Assembly (NCBI GenBank): GCA_019639115.1
Contig: JAHBSM010000012.1
Location: 54,824 to 118,823, forward strand
Reading direction: 5' to 3'
Source: Acidobacteriota bacterium
Lineage (GTDB): Bacteria > Acidobacteriota > Blastocatellia > Pyrinomonadales > Pyrinomonadaceae
Length of the DNA stretch: 64,000 nucleotides
Below are positions 10,904 through 19,941 of the stretch, in pieces. The translations under genes were made by a program, and so were the position numbers. A model generated the notes under the pieces. It did not search any database, was not told the origin of the DNA, and saw only the letters and a program-made list of their open reading frames with translations. Position 1 is the stretch's first letter; each line of letters begins with the position of its first letter.

Positions 10904-11716
10904 TTACTGCGTGAAATTATAGGTGATGACCCCGGAGACCTTTACGGCTTGTCCCGAGAGCAGCGTCGGGCTGAACCGGGCACCGCGAGCGGCTGCAAGT
11001 GCGGCCGGAACCAGCAGCGGATGTCCGCCGGCGGCGCTTGCCGACACGACACGGCCTTCCTCATCGATCAACACCTGGATGGTAACCTGGCCCGAAGCTC
11101 CCACAGCTTTGGCTGCGGGCGGATAGGACGGTTTAGGCAGGCTTATAGCCTTACCGTTGAGCACGCCGCCCGAGATGGTCTTGGGTGCAGGTTTCGGTGT
11201 AGGAGGCGGGGGAGGAGGTGCAGGCGTTCCGCCGCGATCCTCGTCATCACCACCACCGCCGCCGCCGAATTTGGTAGGCGCGCTGCCGGCTACGGCACCC
11301 TGGCCGCGTTCAACCGTAGCATACTGGTTGGTCACGTTCGTATCGCCCTGAACGGTCTTGACGTTCTCACGCATAGCGACGAAATTCGTCTTGGCAGTTT
11401 CGATCTTGTCGGGCGGTTTGACCGGGGTTGACATGATGTTCTGGATAAGTTCCTTGCGAACGTCAACATCGGGAGCAGTCTTTTTCTCAGGCTGCTTCTC
11501 TTCCTTCGGCGGCGGAGCGTCATCCGGCGGCGGCGGGGCCACAAGCGTCGATAGTTCAAGATCGCCGCCACCCATCGCATAATCCTTACCGAACAGGCTG
11601 TAGGTCCAACCGGACAAGAGCAATCCGACCGCGATGATCCCGGTCACAATGAGCAGCTCGCCCTTGATCTTGTTCTCGTTCGAATGGGTCTTCGATTCTA
11701 CTAATTGGTCAAGCAT
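10904..11716 (-). CDS. tonB: TonB-type energy transducer
   Basis: A 270-residue protein with one N-terminal TM helix (about 20-45), a long Pro/Lys/Glu-rich periplasmic spacer (PPPPDDAPPPKEEKQPEKK; PPPPPPTPKPAPK) and a C-terminal TonB domain (about 190-270) with YPPAAKAVGASGQVTIQVLIDEEG and a final ITYNF strand. It transmits ExbB/ExbD energy to outer-membrane TonB-dependent receptors. First gene of the operon. A candidate promoter lies about 290 bp upstream, leaving an unusually long untranslated leader that contains a perfect palindrome. No receptor gene is in the window. Confidence 0.92.
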   Translation of the reverse strand: MLDQLVESKTHSNENKIKGELLIVTGIIAVGLLLSGWTYSLFGKDYAMGGGDLELSTLVAPPPPDDAPPPKEEKQPEKKTAPDVDVRKELIQNIMSTPVKPPDKIETAKTNFVAMRENVKTVQGDTNVTNQYATVERGQGAVAGSAPTKFGGGGGGDDEDRGGTPAPPPPPPTPKPAPKTISGGVLNGKAISLPKPSYPPAAKAVGASGQVTIQVLIDEEGRVVSASAAGGHPLLVPAALAAARGARFSPTLLSGQAVKVSGVITYNFTQ

Positions 11717-11785
11717 TGTATTCCTCCGTTATGCTTTTCCGGTGCCAAACGTTCGTCAAAGTCTTCGGCCTCAGTTTAAATTACC

Positions 11786-11801
11786 TGCATCATTTGATGC
11801 A
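11786..11801. promoter_or_regulatory. Perfect palindrome upstream of tonB, possible operator
   Basis: TGCATCA-TT-TGATGCA, two exact 7-bp arms, 70 bp upstream of the tonB start codon inside the presumed leader. Size and symmetry suit a dimeric repressor site. The regulator is unknown. Confidence 0.45.
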
Positions 11802-12010
11802 TTACCGCTTGCCGCCGATGTAATCGACAGAAGCGGGATCTTTCAAGTTTTGTCGTCCAGTTGTCGGATGTATCCTGTGATCCAAATGAATGAAGGGTTC
11901 TATCGATTTACGCCGGCCCCGCCGAAACGAAAGCCCGTAAAATGAGACGAGTACCCATCATTCAGGATGCGGACATCCGCGAAACGACTAATTGACCAGC
12001 AACGATGCAA

Positions 12011-12039
12011 AGTCTAAAAGTTTGAGCGCCGAAAGTCAA
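12011..12039 (-). promoter_or_regulatory. Candidate sigma-70 promoter for the tonB operon
   Basis: Minus-strand TTGACT (12034-12039), a 17-base spacer, TAGACT (12011-12016). Predicted start near 12004, giving a leader of about 290 nt before tonB. Spacing is ideal and the -10 is 4/6. Confidence 0.4.
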
Positions 12040-12129
12040 GAATAATCGAGCCAAAATACGCAGGAAAAAGCCTAAAGTTTCAATAGGTTCAGGCAATTCT
12101 ACGCATGGGACCCGACCCACGTCCGCGTA

Positions 12130-13218
12130 CTAGCGCGTGACCGGCCTTCTGGTGACCGAACGCCTCGAAGCCGACGCCATCTTTTCGCCCATTTGGGGCA
12201 CAAGCACCTCTTTGACGCGAGCTTCGCCGAGCTTGCCCTGCCACCAAATGGCGATCGGGCTCGCGATCGCGATCGTCGAGTATGTGCCTAGCGTCACGCC
12301 TACGAGAAGTGCGAGCGAAAAGCTTCTGAGCACCTCGCCGCCGAATATCACAAGCGATAGGACCGACAGGATCACAAGCCCCGACGTGATGATCGTTCTC
12401 GAAAGGGTCTGATTGATCGAGTCGTTAGTGATATCGAACAGAGTATCGTTCCGCCGTAGAGGGATGTTCTCGCGGACGCGGTCAAAGATAACGATCGAGT
12501 CATTCACCGAGAATCCGACAATGGTGAGGATAGCGGCGATCACCGTCAGGTTGACCTCCCATTGGAATACTGAGAAGAACGCCAGGACCATCAACACATC
12601 GTGAAAGACGGCGATCACGGCACCTGCCGCATAGGTCCAGTCATAGCGGAACGCGATATAGAACAGAATTCCCACCAGACCAAGCAGCGTCGCCATGACA
12701 GCCTGATTGCGTAGCTGAGCACCGGCGATCGCACCGACCGAATCGGTACCGACGATCATATATGCTGTGTCGGGCCGCTCGTCAAAACTAGTGTTCGGTT
12801 CCGCCTCTTTGCCAAATTTATCGAGCGCCGTGCGAACTCGGGCCGCACCGCTCTGCACCTGTTCCTGGCTCACGCCCTCGACGCCGTCGGCCGTAGCTGT
12901 CGAACCCTCGATGAGTGGGATCTTGATCAGCACCTCGTCAGGTTTATTGGTCGAAGACTGAATTACGGCATCGGAGATATTTGCGGCGTTAAGCGCTCCG
13001 CGGATGTCATCTTCGGATGGCCGCTCACGGAATTTGACGGTGACCATAGTTCCGCCGCGGAAATCAACGCCAAGATTGAAGGCGTCCGTACCGCCGGGCG
13101 ACATATTACGCCCGACCGCCGATGCCAGACCGGCCAGCATAATGAAGATCGATATGGCGATGAAGATCTTTCGCCGGCCGAGCCAATCGAATTTGATGTT
13201 TTGAAACAGGTTATTCAT
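12130..13218 (-). CDS. secF: Protein translocase subunit SecF
   Basis: A 362-residue inner-membrane RND-type protein that works with SecD to use the proton gradient in late protein export. TM1 is near the N-terminus. A periplasmic domain begins LGVDFRGGTMVTV, the SecF/SecD signature. Five more TM helices follow at about 170-330, including VGFSVNDSIVIFDRVREN, the conserved TM4-5 region with Asp. The basic C-terminal tail (RRSVTRRPVTR) is cytoplasmic. Last gene of the operon, 40 bp after secD. SecD and SecF are separate proteins, not the fused form of some Gram-positives. Confidence 0.97.
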   Translation of the reverse strand: MNNLFQNIKFDWLGRRKIFIAISIFIMLAGLASAVGRNMSPGGTDAFNLGVDFRGGTMVTVKFRERPSEDDIRGALNAANISDAVIQSSTNKPDEVLIKIPLIEGSTATADGVEGVSQEQVQSGAARVRTALDKFGKEAEPNTSFDERPDTAYMIVGTDSVGAIAGAQLRNQAVMATLLGLVGILFYIAFRYDWTYAAGAVIAVFHDVLMVLAFFSVFQWEVNLTVIAAILTIVGFSVNDSIVIFDRVRENIPLRRNDTLFDITNDSINQTLSRTIITSGLVILSVLSLVIFGGEVLRSFSLALLVGVTLGTYSTIAIASPIAIWWQGKLGEARVKEVLVPQMGEKMASASRRSVTRRPVTR

Positions 13219-13258
13219 TTCTTCTGCAAGCCGTCATACGACAGCACGCCATTAGGCG

Positions 13259-14956
13259 TTAGATACTCATTTTCTTCATACCGGGACGAAGATTAAGCTC
13301 CCAATTGAAGATGGTCCTCGAGACGAACACTGCCGTAAAGATATTGATCACGAGCCCGAGTATGAGCGTGACCGCAAATCCGCGTATCGGCCCCGATCCG
13401 GTCATATAGAGGATTATCGCCGAGATGATCGTCGTGATGTGCGTATCGATGATGGTGATAAAGGCTCTGTCAAATCCTAGCTTGATCGAGGCCGGGATAT
13501 CGAGGCCGAGACGAAGTTCTTCTCTAATGCGTTCAAATATGAGCACATTAGAATCGACAGCCATACCGATACCGAGGATCAATCCCGCGATCCCGGGCAG
13601 CGTCAGCGTCGATTTGATCGTGATCAGCATCGCCATGGTCAAAATCATATTGAGCAGCAACGCAACGACAGCATTGATGCCCGAGCCGCGGTAATAAAGC
13701 AGCATGAACAATATGACAAAGACAAGTCCGCCGATCGACGCCTCGACACCGGCCTTGATCGAATCCGCTCCGAGGCTTGGGCCAACGGTTCGTTCTTTCT
13801 GATATTCGATCTTGGCGGGCAAGGCACCCGATTTGAGTGTAAGTGCCAGATCCTCAGCCGACTGTTTTGTAAATCGGCCCGAGATCTCGCCGCTGTCGAA
13901 TATCTGCGACTTAATAAACGCCGCCGATTTGACCTCGTCGTTGAGCACGACGGCCATGTAATTGTTGATGTTCTTGCCGGTCCATTCGCCGAATTTTTGT
14001 GCGCCCGACGGTTTGAACGAGAACGCGATCTGATAATCGCCCTGTCCTCCGGTTCGCGAGATGGCCGCCGCGTCGCGGAGTTCGCTGCCATCAACGACAG
14101 CCGGGTACTCAACGACGACGTACTGTTTGGGCTTTGAGGTCGGGTCCTTCTGCTGACCGGCTGCCGACGGTTCGTCGCGTTCGGCATATGGCAATATCTT
14201 GCGATTCGGCGGAACGGTGCCGCCGAGAGACGCTTTTGCCGCCTCTTCTGTCGGATACGTGGTCACGGGCGACGGATTCGGTGGGCTGACGACCTTCATC
14301 AAAGCAAGGTTCGAGTCCGCACGGATGAGCTCTTTGATACGTTTCGGGTCCTCGACGCCCGGCATCTGAAGCAGGATCTGGCCAGACGTTTTTGCACCCT
14401 GACGCTGAAGCGTCGGCTCCTTTACGCCAAATGCGTTGATACGGCTGTCAATGATCTTGAGGGCCTGCTCGACAGCTTGATCCTTGAGCGTGACCTGCGA
14501 TTGGCCGCCTAGCTGCCATGTAAGCGTTTGGCCGCTGGTCGTCTCGGTCCATTGCGACAGATCGACCTTTTTCTTTACGGCCTCAATGGCCTGAGCCGGG
14601 TCGCTGCCCTCGGCTAGTGTTATCGAGATAGCGTAATTGTCCTTTTCCGCTGTGACCTCGCTCGACGCGATCGTAAGCTTTGGCTCCGATGAATCCGCGA
14701 TGGCGGTCTGGGCTGCCTGAGCGTTGTTCTCGGTCAGCGTTTTGAGGTATTCGTCGAGCTTGACCCTCATTAGCAGGTGCGAGCCGCCCTTGAGGTCGAG
14801 GCCTAGGTTGATGTTGGACGAGAGGTTGTTCTTGATGCCCTGCCACGTGAGATCCTCTGCGGTAGGCGTCCGCCTGGGCCCGATAACGAGGTAGATACCT
14901 ATCAACGTGACGGCAAATATGATGCCCGTCCTGATCCACAATCCGGTTCTATTCAT
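13259..14956 (-). CDS. secD: Protein translocase subunit SecD
   Basis: A 565-residue partner of SecF. TM1 at about 7-26 is followed by NINLGLDLKGGSHLLMRV, the P1-domain signature, then a large periplasmic P1 region containing a Pro/Lys-rich insert (about 235-290). C-terminal TM helices 2-6 contain the conserved GIGMAVDSNVLIFERIREEL segment. It lies between yajC (22 bp upstream) and secF. Function in the export motor is secure. The low-complexity insert (SAAGQQKDPTSKPK) in P1 is longer than in E. coli SecD but common in this phylum. Confidence 0.97.
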   Translation of the reverse strand: MNRTGLWIRTGIIFAVTLIGIYLVIGPRRTPTAEDLTWQGIKNNLSSNINLGLDLKGGSHLLMRVKLDEYLKTLTENNAQAAQTAIADSSEPKLTIASSEVTAEKDNYAISITLAEGSDPAQAIEAVKKKVDLSQWTETTSGQTLTWQLGGQSQVTLKDQAVEQALKIIDSRINAFGVKEPTLQRQGAKTSGQILLQMPGVEDPKRIKELIRADSNLALMKVVSPPNPSPVTTYPTEEAAKASLGGTVPPNRKILPYAERDEPSAAGQQKDPTSKPKQYVVVEYPAVVDGSELRDAAAISRTGGQGDYQIAFSFKPSGAQKFGEWTGKNINNYMAVVLNDEVKSAAFIKSQIFDSGEISGRFTKQSAEDLALTLKSGALPAKIEYQKERTVGPSLGADSIKAGVEASIGGLVFVILFMLLYYRGSGINAVVALLLNMILTMAMLITIKSTLTLPGIAGLILGIGMAVDSNVLIFERIREELRLGLDIPASIKLGFDRAFITIIDTHITTIISAIILYMTGSGPIRGFAVTLILGLVINIFTAVFVSRTIFNWELNLRPGMKKMSI

Positions 14957-14978
14957 TGGTCTAGATACTTCGCGATGC

Positions 14979-15293
14979 TTAGTTGTCCGCCTTTTTGCCG
15001 ACGACGGCGCTCTTGCCGATCTCGAGGAACGACTTTTCGGCGCTCTGGATAATAAGGCTGGTCTCCTTGATCTCTTTGACCTTGCCGATGACCCCGCCGC
15101 TCGTCACGACCTCGTCATTTATCTTGAGTGCGGCGATCATTTCCTGAAGCTGCTGCCTCTGACGTTTCTGCGGAAGCAGCACTAGAAAATAAAAGATGCC
15201 GCCCATCAACAGCAGCGGGAGAAGCAGGCTGAAGATCGAACCACCGCCGTCCTGAAAAAAAAGGGCAAATATAAGCATGTTAACTTCGCTCAA
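14979..15293 (-). CDS. yajC: Preprotein translocase accessory subunit YajC
   Basis: A 104-residue single-TM protein (TM about 20-40, IFSLLLPLLLMGGIFYFLVL) followed by the YajC signature PQKRQRQQLQEMIAALKINDEVVTSGGVIGKV, split here only for description. It forms part of the SecDF-YajC complex. The start may be Met1 or Met6; both keep the TM segment. Gene order tgt-yajC-secD-secF is the classical arrangement in Proteobacteria and Acidobacteria. Confidence 0.95.
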   Translation of the reverse strand: MSEVNMLIFALFFQDGGGSIFSLLLPLLLMGGIFYFLVLLPQKRQRQQLQEMIAALKINDEVVTSGGVIGKVKEIKETSLIIQSAEKSFLEIGKSAVVGKKADN

Positions 15294-15332
15294 AAGACAA
15301 AAACGGAATGATATACATTTGCAGGGCCATTA

Positions 15333-16517
15333 TCAAACGCCGCTGGCGGACTCATCGCCTAGTTTTGCAAGTGCGGCGGCGGCGAACTCGTTATAACGCC
15401 CGTCGATTATCGCCCGGCGTGCCTCGCGCATCAGGGCGATAAAGAACGCCAGGTTGTGATGCGATATGAAAGTCGCTGCGTTCATCTCACCCGCCTGATA
15501 AAGGTGCCGGATGTATGCTCGCGAGTATCTGCGGCATACCGAGCATGTGCAATCGGGATCTAGCGGACGCTCATCGCGGGCGTATGCGGCGTTTCGGATA
15601 TTGAGCTTGCCGCGGGACGTGAATGCGCCGCCAGTGCGGCCGTTGCGTGTCGGTATCACGCAATCGAACATATCCACGCCGTGGCCGATCGCCGTGATCA
15701 TATCCTCGGGCGTGCCCACACCCATCAGATATCGCGGAGCGTCGGCCGGCATCTGATGAGCGATATGATCGAGCACACCGTACATCACCTCTTTTGATTC
15801 GCCGACGCTCAAACCTCCGATCGCGTATCCGTCGAATCCGATCGCGACGGTACGCTCGAGGCTCTCGCTTCGCAGGTCAAAGTGCCCTGCTCCTTGAATG
15901 ATGCCGAATAGAGCCTGTCGTCCGTCGAGCCCTTCGGGTGCGTTCTCGATCCGTCCGGTGTCGCTGCCGGAGTCCTGCAGTTCGTCAAAACATTGTCGCG
16001 AACGCGCAGCCCACCGAGCGGTGAGTTCTAGACTGGTGCGGGTCGCCTCGTGGCCCGCGTCGCCGGGCGGGCATTCGTCAAAAACCATTACGATGTCCGA
16101 GCCCAAAGCCGCCTGGATCTCCATTGAGATCTCCGGCGAAAGGAAGTGTTTACTGCCGTCTAGATGGGACCTGAACTCGACACCTTCTTCGGTCAGTCTG
16201 CGCAGATCATTGAGTGAAAAGACCTGAAATCCACCGGAATCCGTAAGTATCGCTCGGCCCCAGGTATTAAAACGATGAAGCCCTCCGAGTTCGCGTATCG
16301 TTTCGGGTCCCGGCCGCAGGAATAGGTGGTAGGTATTCGCGAGGACGATGCGTGCGTCCATTTCCTGCTCGAGCCATTCGAAACGAACGCCTTTGATCGC
16401 TCCCTGAGTGCCGACCGGCATGAAAACCGGCGTCTCGATCTCGGAGCGTCGGGTCGCGATCGTTCCGGCACGAGCACGTCCGTCTGCCGCGTCTATGTTC
16501 CAACGAAGCGGCCTCAT
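15333..16517 (-). CDS. tgt: tRNA-guanine(34) transglycosylase
   Basis: Exchanges G34 for preQ1 in tRNAs with GUN anticodons, a step of queuosine modification. The 394-residue TIM barrel has LTDSGGFQVFSL (substrate pocket), catalytic Asp residues in MVFDECPPG and MFDCVIPTRNGRTG, GGLSVGESKEVM, and a C-terminal zinc site CTCSVC with a downstream Cys/His (FISHHNLAF). Its start codon overlaps the stop of the upstream MauE/thioredoxin gene by 4 bp (ATGA), so translation is probably coupled. No other queuosine genes are in the window. Confidence 0.97.
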   Translation of the reverse strand: MRPLRWNIDAADGRARAGTIATRRSEIETPVFMPVGTQGAIKGVRFEWLEQEMDARIVLANTYHLFLRPGPETIRELGGLHRFNTWGRAILTDSGGFQVFSLNDLRRLTEEGVEFRSHLDGSKHFLSPEISMEIQAALGSDIVMVFDECPPGDAGHEATRTSLELTARWAARSRQCFDELQDSGSDTGRIENAPEGLDGRQALFGIIQGAGHFDLRSESLERTVAIGFDGYAIGGLSVGESKEVMYGVLDHIAHQMPADAPRYLMGVGTPEDMITAIGHGVDMFDCVIPTRNGRTGGAFTSRGKLNIRNAAYARDERPLDPDCTCSVCRRYSRAYIRHLYQAGEMNAATFISHHNLAFFIALMREARRAIIDGRYNEFAAAALAKLGDESASGV

Positions 16518-17992
16518 CGGTTAATGTCAAAACGCCCAAGCAGAGCCCAAATGTTGCCGGCTCCCACGGCCGTCTCTGAAACGAACACGCCATTCTCATC
16601 GATCATCACGGCTGAAGGAGTTCCGTACATTCCGAGTTCGCCTGCCGTCTCGTGTTCGGGATCGACTATCACGGTCGCGGTGTCCGCAACGCCGTTGAGC
16701 GTGTCGATGCTATTGGTGAATATGTGAACCGACGGCGCTCCATCGGGCTTTGCCGAAAGCCAGTCAGTAAGATCGTCATGCATCTCGGCACAATGCGGAC
16801 ACGTCGAACTCCAGAAGACCAGAAGCGAACGTCTGCCGCGTAAACTACCGTCATCAACCACCTTTCCTGCGACATCATTAACTGAGAACTGCGGTACAGG
16901 CTGGCCGTACATGAATTTCGTAGGCCGTTCCCTGTCGTCGGCGAAAACTGCCGCCGGTGCGTCCTCACCTGCCGCGATAATGCGTTCTGCCATTGAAGTG
17001 ATAGCTGCGTCGCCGACCGCTACGTGGCTTCGCACCAGTCCGTCGGCTCCGACAAAAACGGCGGATGGTGTCCATTTGGCCATAACGACGTCCGAGAGTT
17101 CGCGGTCGTTCTCGATCAGGATCAAGTGGTCGCGGACCGTATTGAATTTCGCAATGTTCGCTTCAACGTCACCTGACGAGACGATGAGGATACGCACACG
17201 GCCATCTAGTTCTCCGGCCCATCGGTCGATCTCAGGTGCCAAAGCTCCACACGGGGTGCAGGTCGGGCTGACAAAGAATGCGATGAACGGTTTGCCGTCG
17301 GAAAGGATCGATGCCAGATCTACCGTGCCGCCCGCGGCGGAACTCAATTCGAACGGCGGGAACATAGCTCCTATCGGGAGTCCGTCCTCGGGGCTGCCCG
17401 CCTCATCCCGCCGCACGGCGCCGCCTTCGGCCGCCATAAGCTCGATCAGGTTCAGCCGCTTTGACATCTGAGCGATCTCGCCCGTGATACGTCGTTGCCC
17501 GATGAGTACCAAAAGAGCGATCGCGGCGGCCGCGAAAGCGAATATCAAGGTCGAATCGTCGCGCGTCAGGTTCGCTAGTTCTGTGCCCTGCCCTCCCTGG
17601 GCACGAAATACAAGGATCGCTGAGGCGGCGAGAAACACTAAATTTCGCACGATGGCGGCGGCGCTTACGGGCTCGCTGTGGACCGCGCCGAAACAGTTGC
17701 AATCCGGTGAATTGCCTCGCGATAGCTGATAGAGCATCGCCGCCGTGAACGTGACCAGCATCGCCGACGCAAGGACCGCTCCCGGCCAAGAAGCCCCAGG
17801 CCAGAGCAAAAGCGCCGAGACCGCGATCTCGACGATCGGCAGCACGTATGCCATGACCGGCACGATCAGCGGCGGCACACCGAAAGATATAAGCGATCTG
17901 CGGCCTGCGTCGAGGTCGCTGAGCTTGCCAAAGCCCGCCACAAAGAATATCGCCGCAAGAGCAAGCCGTATTATGAGAATCACAAGGTCCAT
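16514..17992 (-). CDS. MauE-like membrane protein fused to two thioredoxin-like domains
   Basis: A 492-residue fusion. The N-terminal ~155 residues are a four-TM MauE/DoxX-like domain (TMs about 5-25, 45-65, 70-90 and 115-135) with a Cys pair in SPDCNCFG. A further helix at 147-165 leads to two TlpA/redoxin-like periplasmic domains: one with CTPC (about 255), one with CPHC (about 400). MauE proteins support disulfide formation in the periplasm, and TlpA-type domains shuttle electrons to substrates. A self-contained transmembrane thiol-disulfide relay is therefore a reasonable inference. It sits between der and tgt and overlaps tgt by 4 bp. No methylamine dehydrogenase gene is nearby, so a role in Mau is unlikely. 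Confidence 0.82.
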   Translation of the reverse strand: MDLVILIIRLALAAIFFVAGFGKLSDLDAGRRSLISFGVPPLIVPVMAYVLPIVEIAVSALLLWPGASWPGAVLASAMLVTFTAAMLYQLSRGNSPDCNCFGAVHSEPVSAAAIVRNLVFLAASAILVFRAQGGQGTELANLTRDDSTLIFAFAAAAIALLVLIGQRRITGEIAQMSKRLNLIELMAAEGGAVRRDEAGSPEDGLPIGAMFPPFELSSAAGGTVDLASILSDGKPFIAFFVSPTCTPCGALAPEIDRWAGELDGRVRILIVSSGDVEANIAKFNTVRDHLILIENDRELSDVVMAKWTPSAVFVGADGLVRSHVAVGDAAITSMAERIIAAGEDAPAAVFADDRERPTKFMYGQPVPQFSVNDVAGKVVDDGSLRGRRSLLVFWSSTCPHCAEMHDDLTDWLSAKPDGAPSVHIFTNSIDTLNGVADTATVIVDPEHETAGELGMYGTPSAVMIDENGVFVSETAVGAGNIWALLGRFDINR

Positions 17993-18013
17993 TTGTCGAT
18001 AATTTCGTCGCTG

Positions 18014-19372
18014 CTATTTCTTGTCTTTCTTCGATTTGTGCCGCTCGATCAGACGTATCGGCGTGGCAAAGAAACCAAACTCTTCTCGCAGGCGGTTCTC
18101 GACATATCTTAGATATGAGAAATGCAGCCCCGGCTTGCCTCCGGATGTGAACAATACGAAAAGCGGCGGCCTCGTCCCGCCCTGCGCGATGAACTGGACC
18201 TTGAGCCGCGAGAAACCGCCTTTGACCGGAGCCGGTGCCGTTCCGCCTTTGGGCTGCGAGATCATGTTCTCAAAGAAACGATTGAGCCGAGACGTCTGAA
18301 TCTTGGTCGTTCGAGCATCGTAGGCTTCAGCCACGACCGGCAGGACCCGCTGCACACGCTGGCCGGTCAGAGCCGAAATCGTCAGCATCGGAGCCCAGTC
18401 GAGGAACTTCATCTGCCGCCGCAGTTCGCGTTCGAATTCGTAGATGGTGTTCGTCTCTTTCTCTTCGACCGCGTCCCATTTATTTACAGCGATCAAGATC
18501 GAGCATCCCGAATCAAGCGCGTAGCCCGCGATGCTGGCATCGAGGTGCGTCACACCCTCGACGGCGTCCAATACTAGTATCGCGACGTCCGTGCGTTCGA
18601 GAGCTTTGCGGGCCATCACGACCGAGAGCTTCTCGGCCATCTCGGTCGTTTTGCCTTTGCGGCGGATGCCGGCCGTATCGATCAGCAGGAATTTGCGGCC
18701 GTCGGCGGCCATCTCGGTATCTATCGCGTCGCGCGTCGTGCCACCAATAGGCGAGACGATCACACGCTCTTCGCCAAGTATCTTATTGAGCAGCGACGAT
18801 TTGCCTACGTTCGGCCGTCCGATGATCGCCAGCCGGATAATATCGTCTTGTGGGCCGTCGTCGTCTGCCAAGTCTTCAAATTCCAGCACGTCTGTCAGCG
18901 AATCGAGCACGTCCCCGATACCGCTGCCGTGCTCGGCTGAAATGGGCAGCACGTCAAATCCGAATCGATGAAACTCCGCCGCTTCGTCCTCGACGCGTTT
19001 CGATTCTGCCTTGTTTGCGGCAACAAAGACCGGCTTGCCCGTATTGCGAAGCAGGACAGCGAGCTCTTCGTCGAGCGGCGTGATGCCGGCTCGCGCGTCC
19101 ACGACCCAGAGGATCGCGGACGATTCGTCTATCGCGGCTGACGCCTGCTTGAATATATTCGCGGGTATGACGGCGTCGTCGTCCGGCACGATGCCGCCCG
19201 TATCCACCAGACGAAACGTATGCGCCCGCCAATCGACCTCGCCGAACATCCTATCGCGCGTAATGCCAGGCTCGTCGCCAACGATCGCTCGACGCGAACC
19301 CGTCAGGCGATTGAACAGCGTCGATTTGCCGACATTTGGCCGGCCGATAATGGCAACAAGCGGCTGCGTCAT
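18014..19372 (-). CDS. der: Ribosome biogenesis GTPase Der (EngA)
   Basis: An essential double GTPase for 50S assembly, 452 residues. Domain 1: GRPNVGKSTLFNRLTG at about 9-24, DTGG, and ANKAES (NKxD position). Domain 2: GRPNVGKSSLLNKILG (about 185-200), DTAG, NKWD. A KH-like C-terminal domain ends in a Lys-rich tail. The start at 19372 gives the canonical MTQPLVAIIGRPNVG. The open frame continues 117 codons upstream, but that part overlaps the divergent DinB-like gene and has no homology, so it is not coding. First gene of the der-tgt-secDF cluster. Confidence 0.97.
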   Translation of the reverse strand: MTQPLVAIIGRPNVGKSTLFNRLTGSRRAIVGDEPGITRDRMFGEVDWRAHTFRLVDTGGIVPDDDAVIPANIFKQASAAIDESSAILWVVDARAGITPLDEELAVLLRNTGKPVFVAANKAESKRVEDEAAEFHRFGFDVLPISAEHGSGIGDVLDSLTDVLEFEDLADDDGPQDDIIRLAIIGRPNVGKSSLLNKILGEERVIVSPIGGTTRDAIDTEMAADGRKFLLIDTAGIRRKGKTTEMAEKLSVVMARKALERTDVAILVLDAVEGVTHLDASIAGYALDSGCSILIAVNKWDAVEEKETNTIYEFERELRRQMKFLDWAPMLTISALTGQRVQRVLPVVAEAYDARTTKIQTSRLNRFFENMISQPKGGTAPAPVKGGFSRLKVQFIAQGGTRPPLFVLFTSGGKPGLHFSYLRYVENRLREEFGFFATPIRLIERHKSKKDKK

Positions 19373-19414
19373 ACGAAATTGTGATTCTAGCAAATCGGCT
19401 GTATAATTTGCGAA

Positions 19415-19936
19415 ATGACCGAAAACTCGATCGCATCCGCCGTCTCGATACTCAGAGTCACTCCGTTCACGCTTCGTGAACTGCTCGGATCTCTGCCACA
19501 ACAACTTACCGCGTCGAGCGGCGACCGAGGCGATTGGGCGCCGCACGATGTCGTGGCTCATCTCATTCACGCGGAGCTGACGGATTGGGTCCCTCGGGCC
19601 GAGGTGATACTCGCACAAGGCATCGACAGGCGATTCCCGCCTTTCGACCGCGACGGTCAGTTCGCTATGCCGGCCAGATCGCTCGGCGAACTCCTCGACG
19701 AACTGGCGGAGTTCCGGCGGCACAATCTCGACAAACTCGCCGGCTGGGAACTTGACGATGAAAAGCTTGGGTTACGAGGCGTACATCCGGAGTTCGGCGA
19801 AGTGACGCTTGGCCAACTGATCGCGACATGGGCGGTACACGACCTGACGCATTTGCGCCAGATCGCAATTCATATAGCGCGGCGATTTACCGATGATGTT
19901 GGTCCCTGGCGAGCCTATCTGTCGATACTTAAGTGA
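19415..19936 (+). CDS. DinB-like four-helix metalloprotein
   Basis: 173 residues of the DinB/YfiT-like superfamily. The three metal-binding His are visible: one in HDVVAHLIHAEL (about 51) and two in the C-terminal WAVHDLTHLRQIA (about 142 and 146). Family members include thiol-dependent S-transferases and hydrolases, but this one's substrate is unknown. It is divergent from der (42 bp apart) and converges with the secreted hypothetical at 19942. The name DinB here is the damage-inducible family of Bacillus, not the Y-family polymerase. Confidence 0.82.
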   Translation: MTENSIASAVSILRVTPFTLRELLGSLPQQLTASSGDRGDWAPHDVVAHLIHAELTDWVPRAEVILAQGIDRRFPPFDRDGQFAMPARSLGELLDELAEFRRHNLDKLAGWELDDEKLGLRGVHPEFGEVTLGQLIATWAVHDLTHLRQIAIHIARRFTDDVGPWRAYLSILK

Positions 19937-19941
19937 GGCGG

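Larger units (their letters stand above)
11717..12129. other. 413-bp gene-free region upstream of tonB
   Basis: No credible CDS. It holds a minus-strand promoter candidate (12011-12039), a perfect 16-bp palindrome (11786-11801), and otherwise no repeat or RNA gene I can support. Confidence 0.6.

Noticed and set aside
11992..12020. Plus-strand promoter TTGACC-N17-TAAAAG
   Set aside because: The -10 is weak, and it would transcribe into the 3' end of secF with no plus-strand gene to express.
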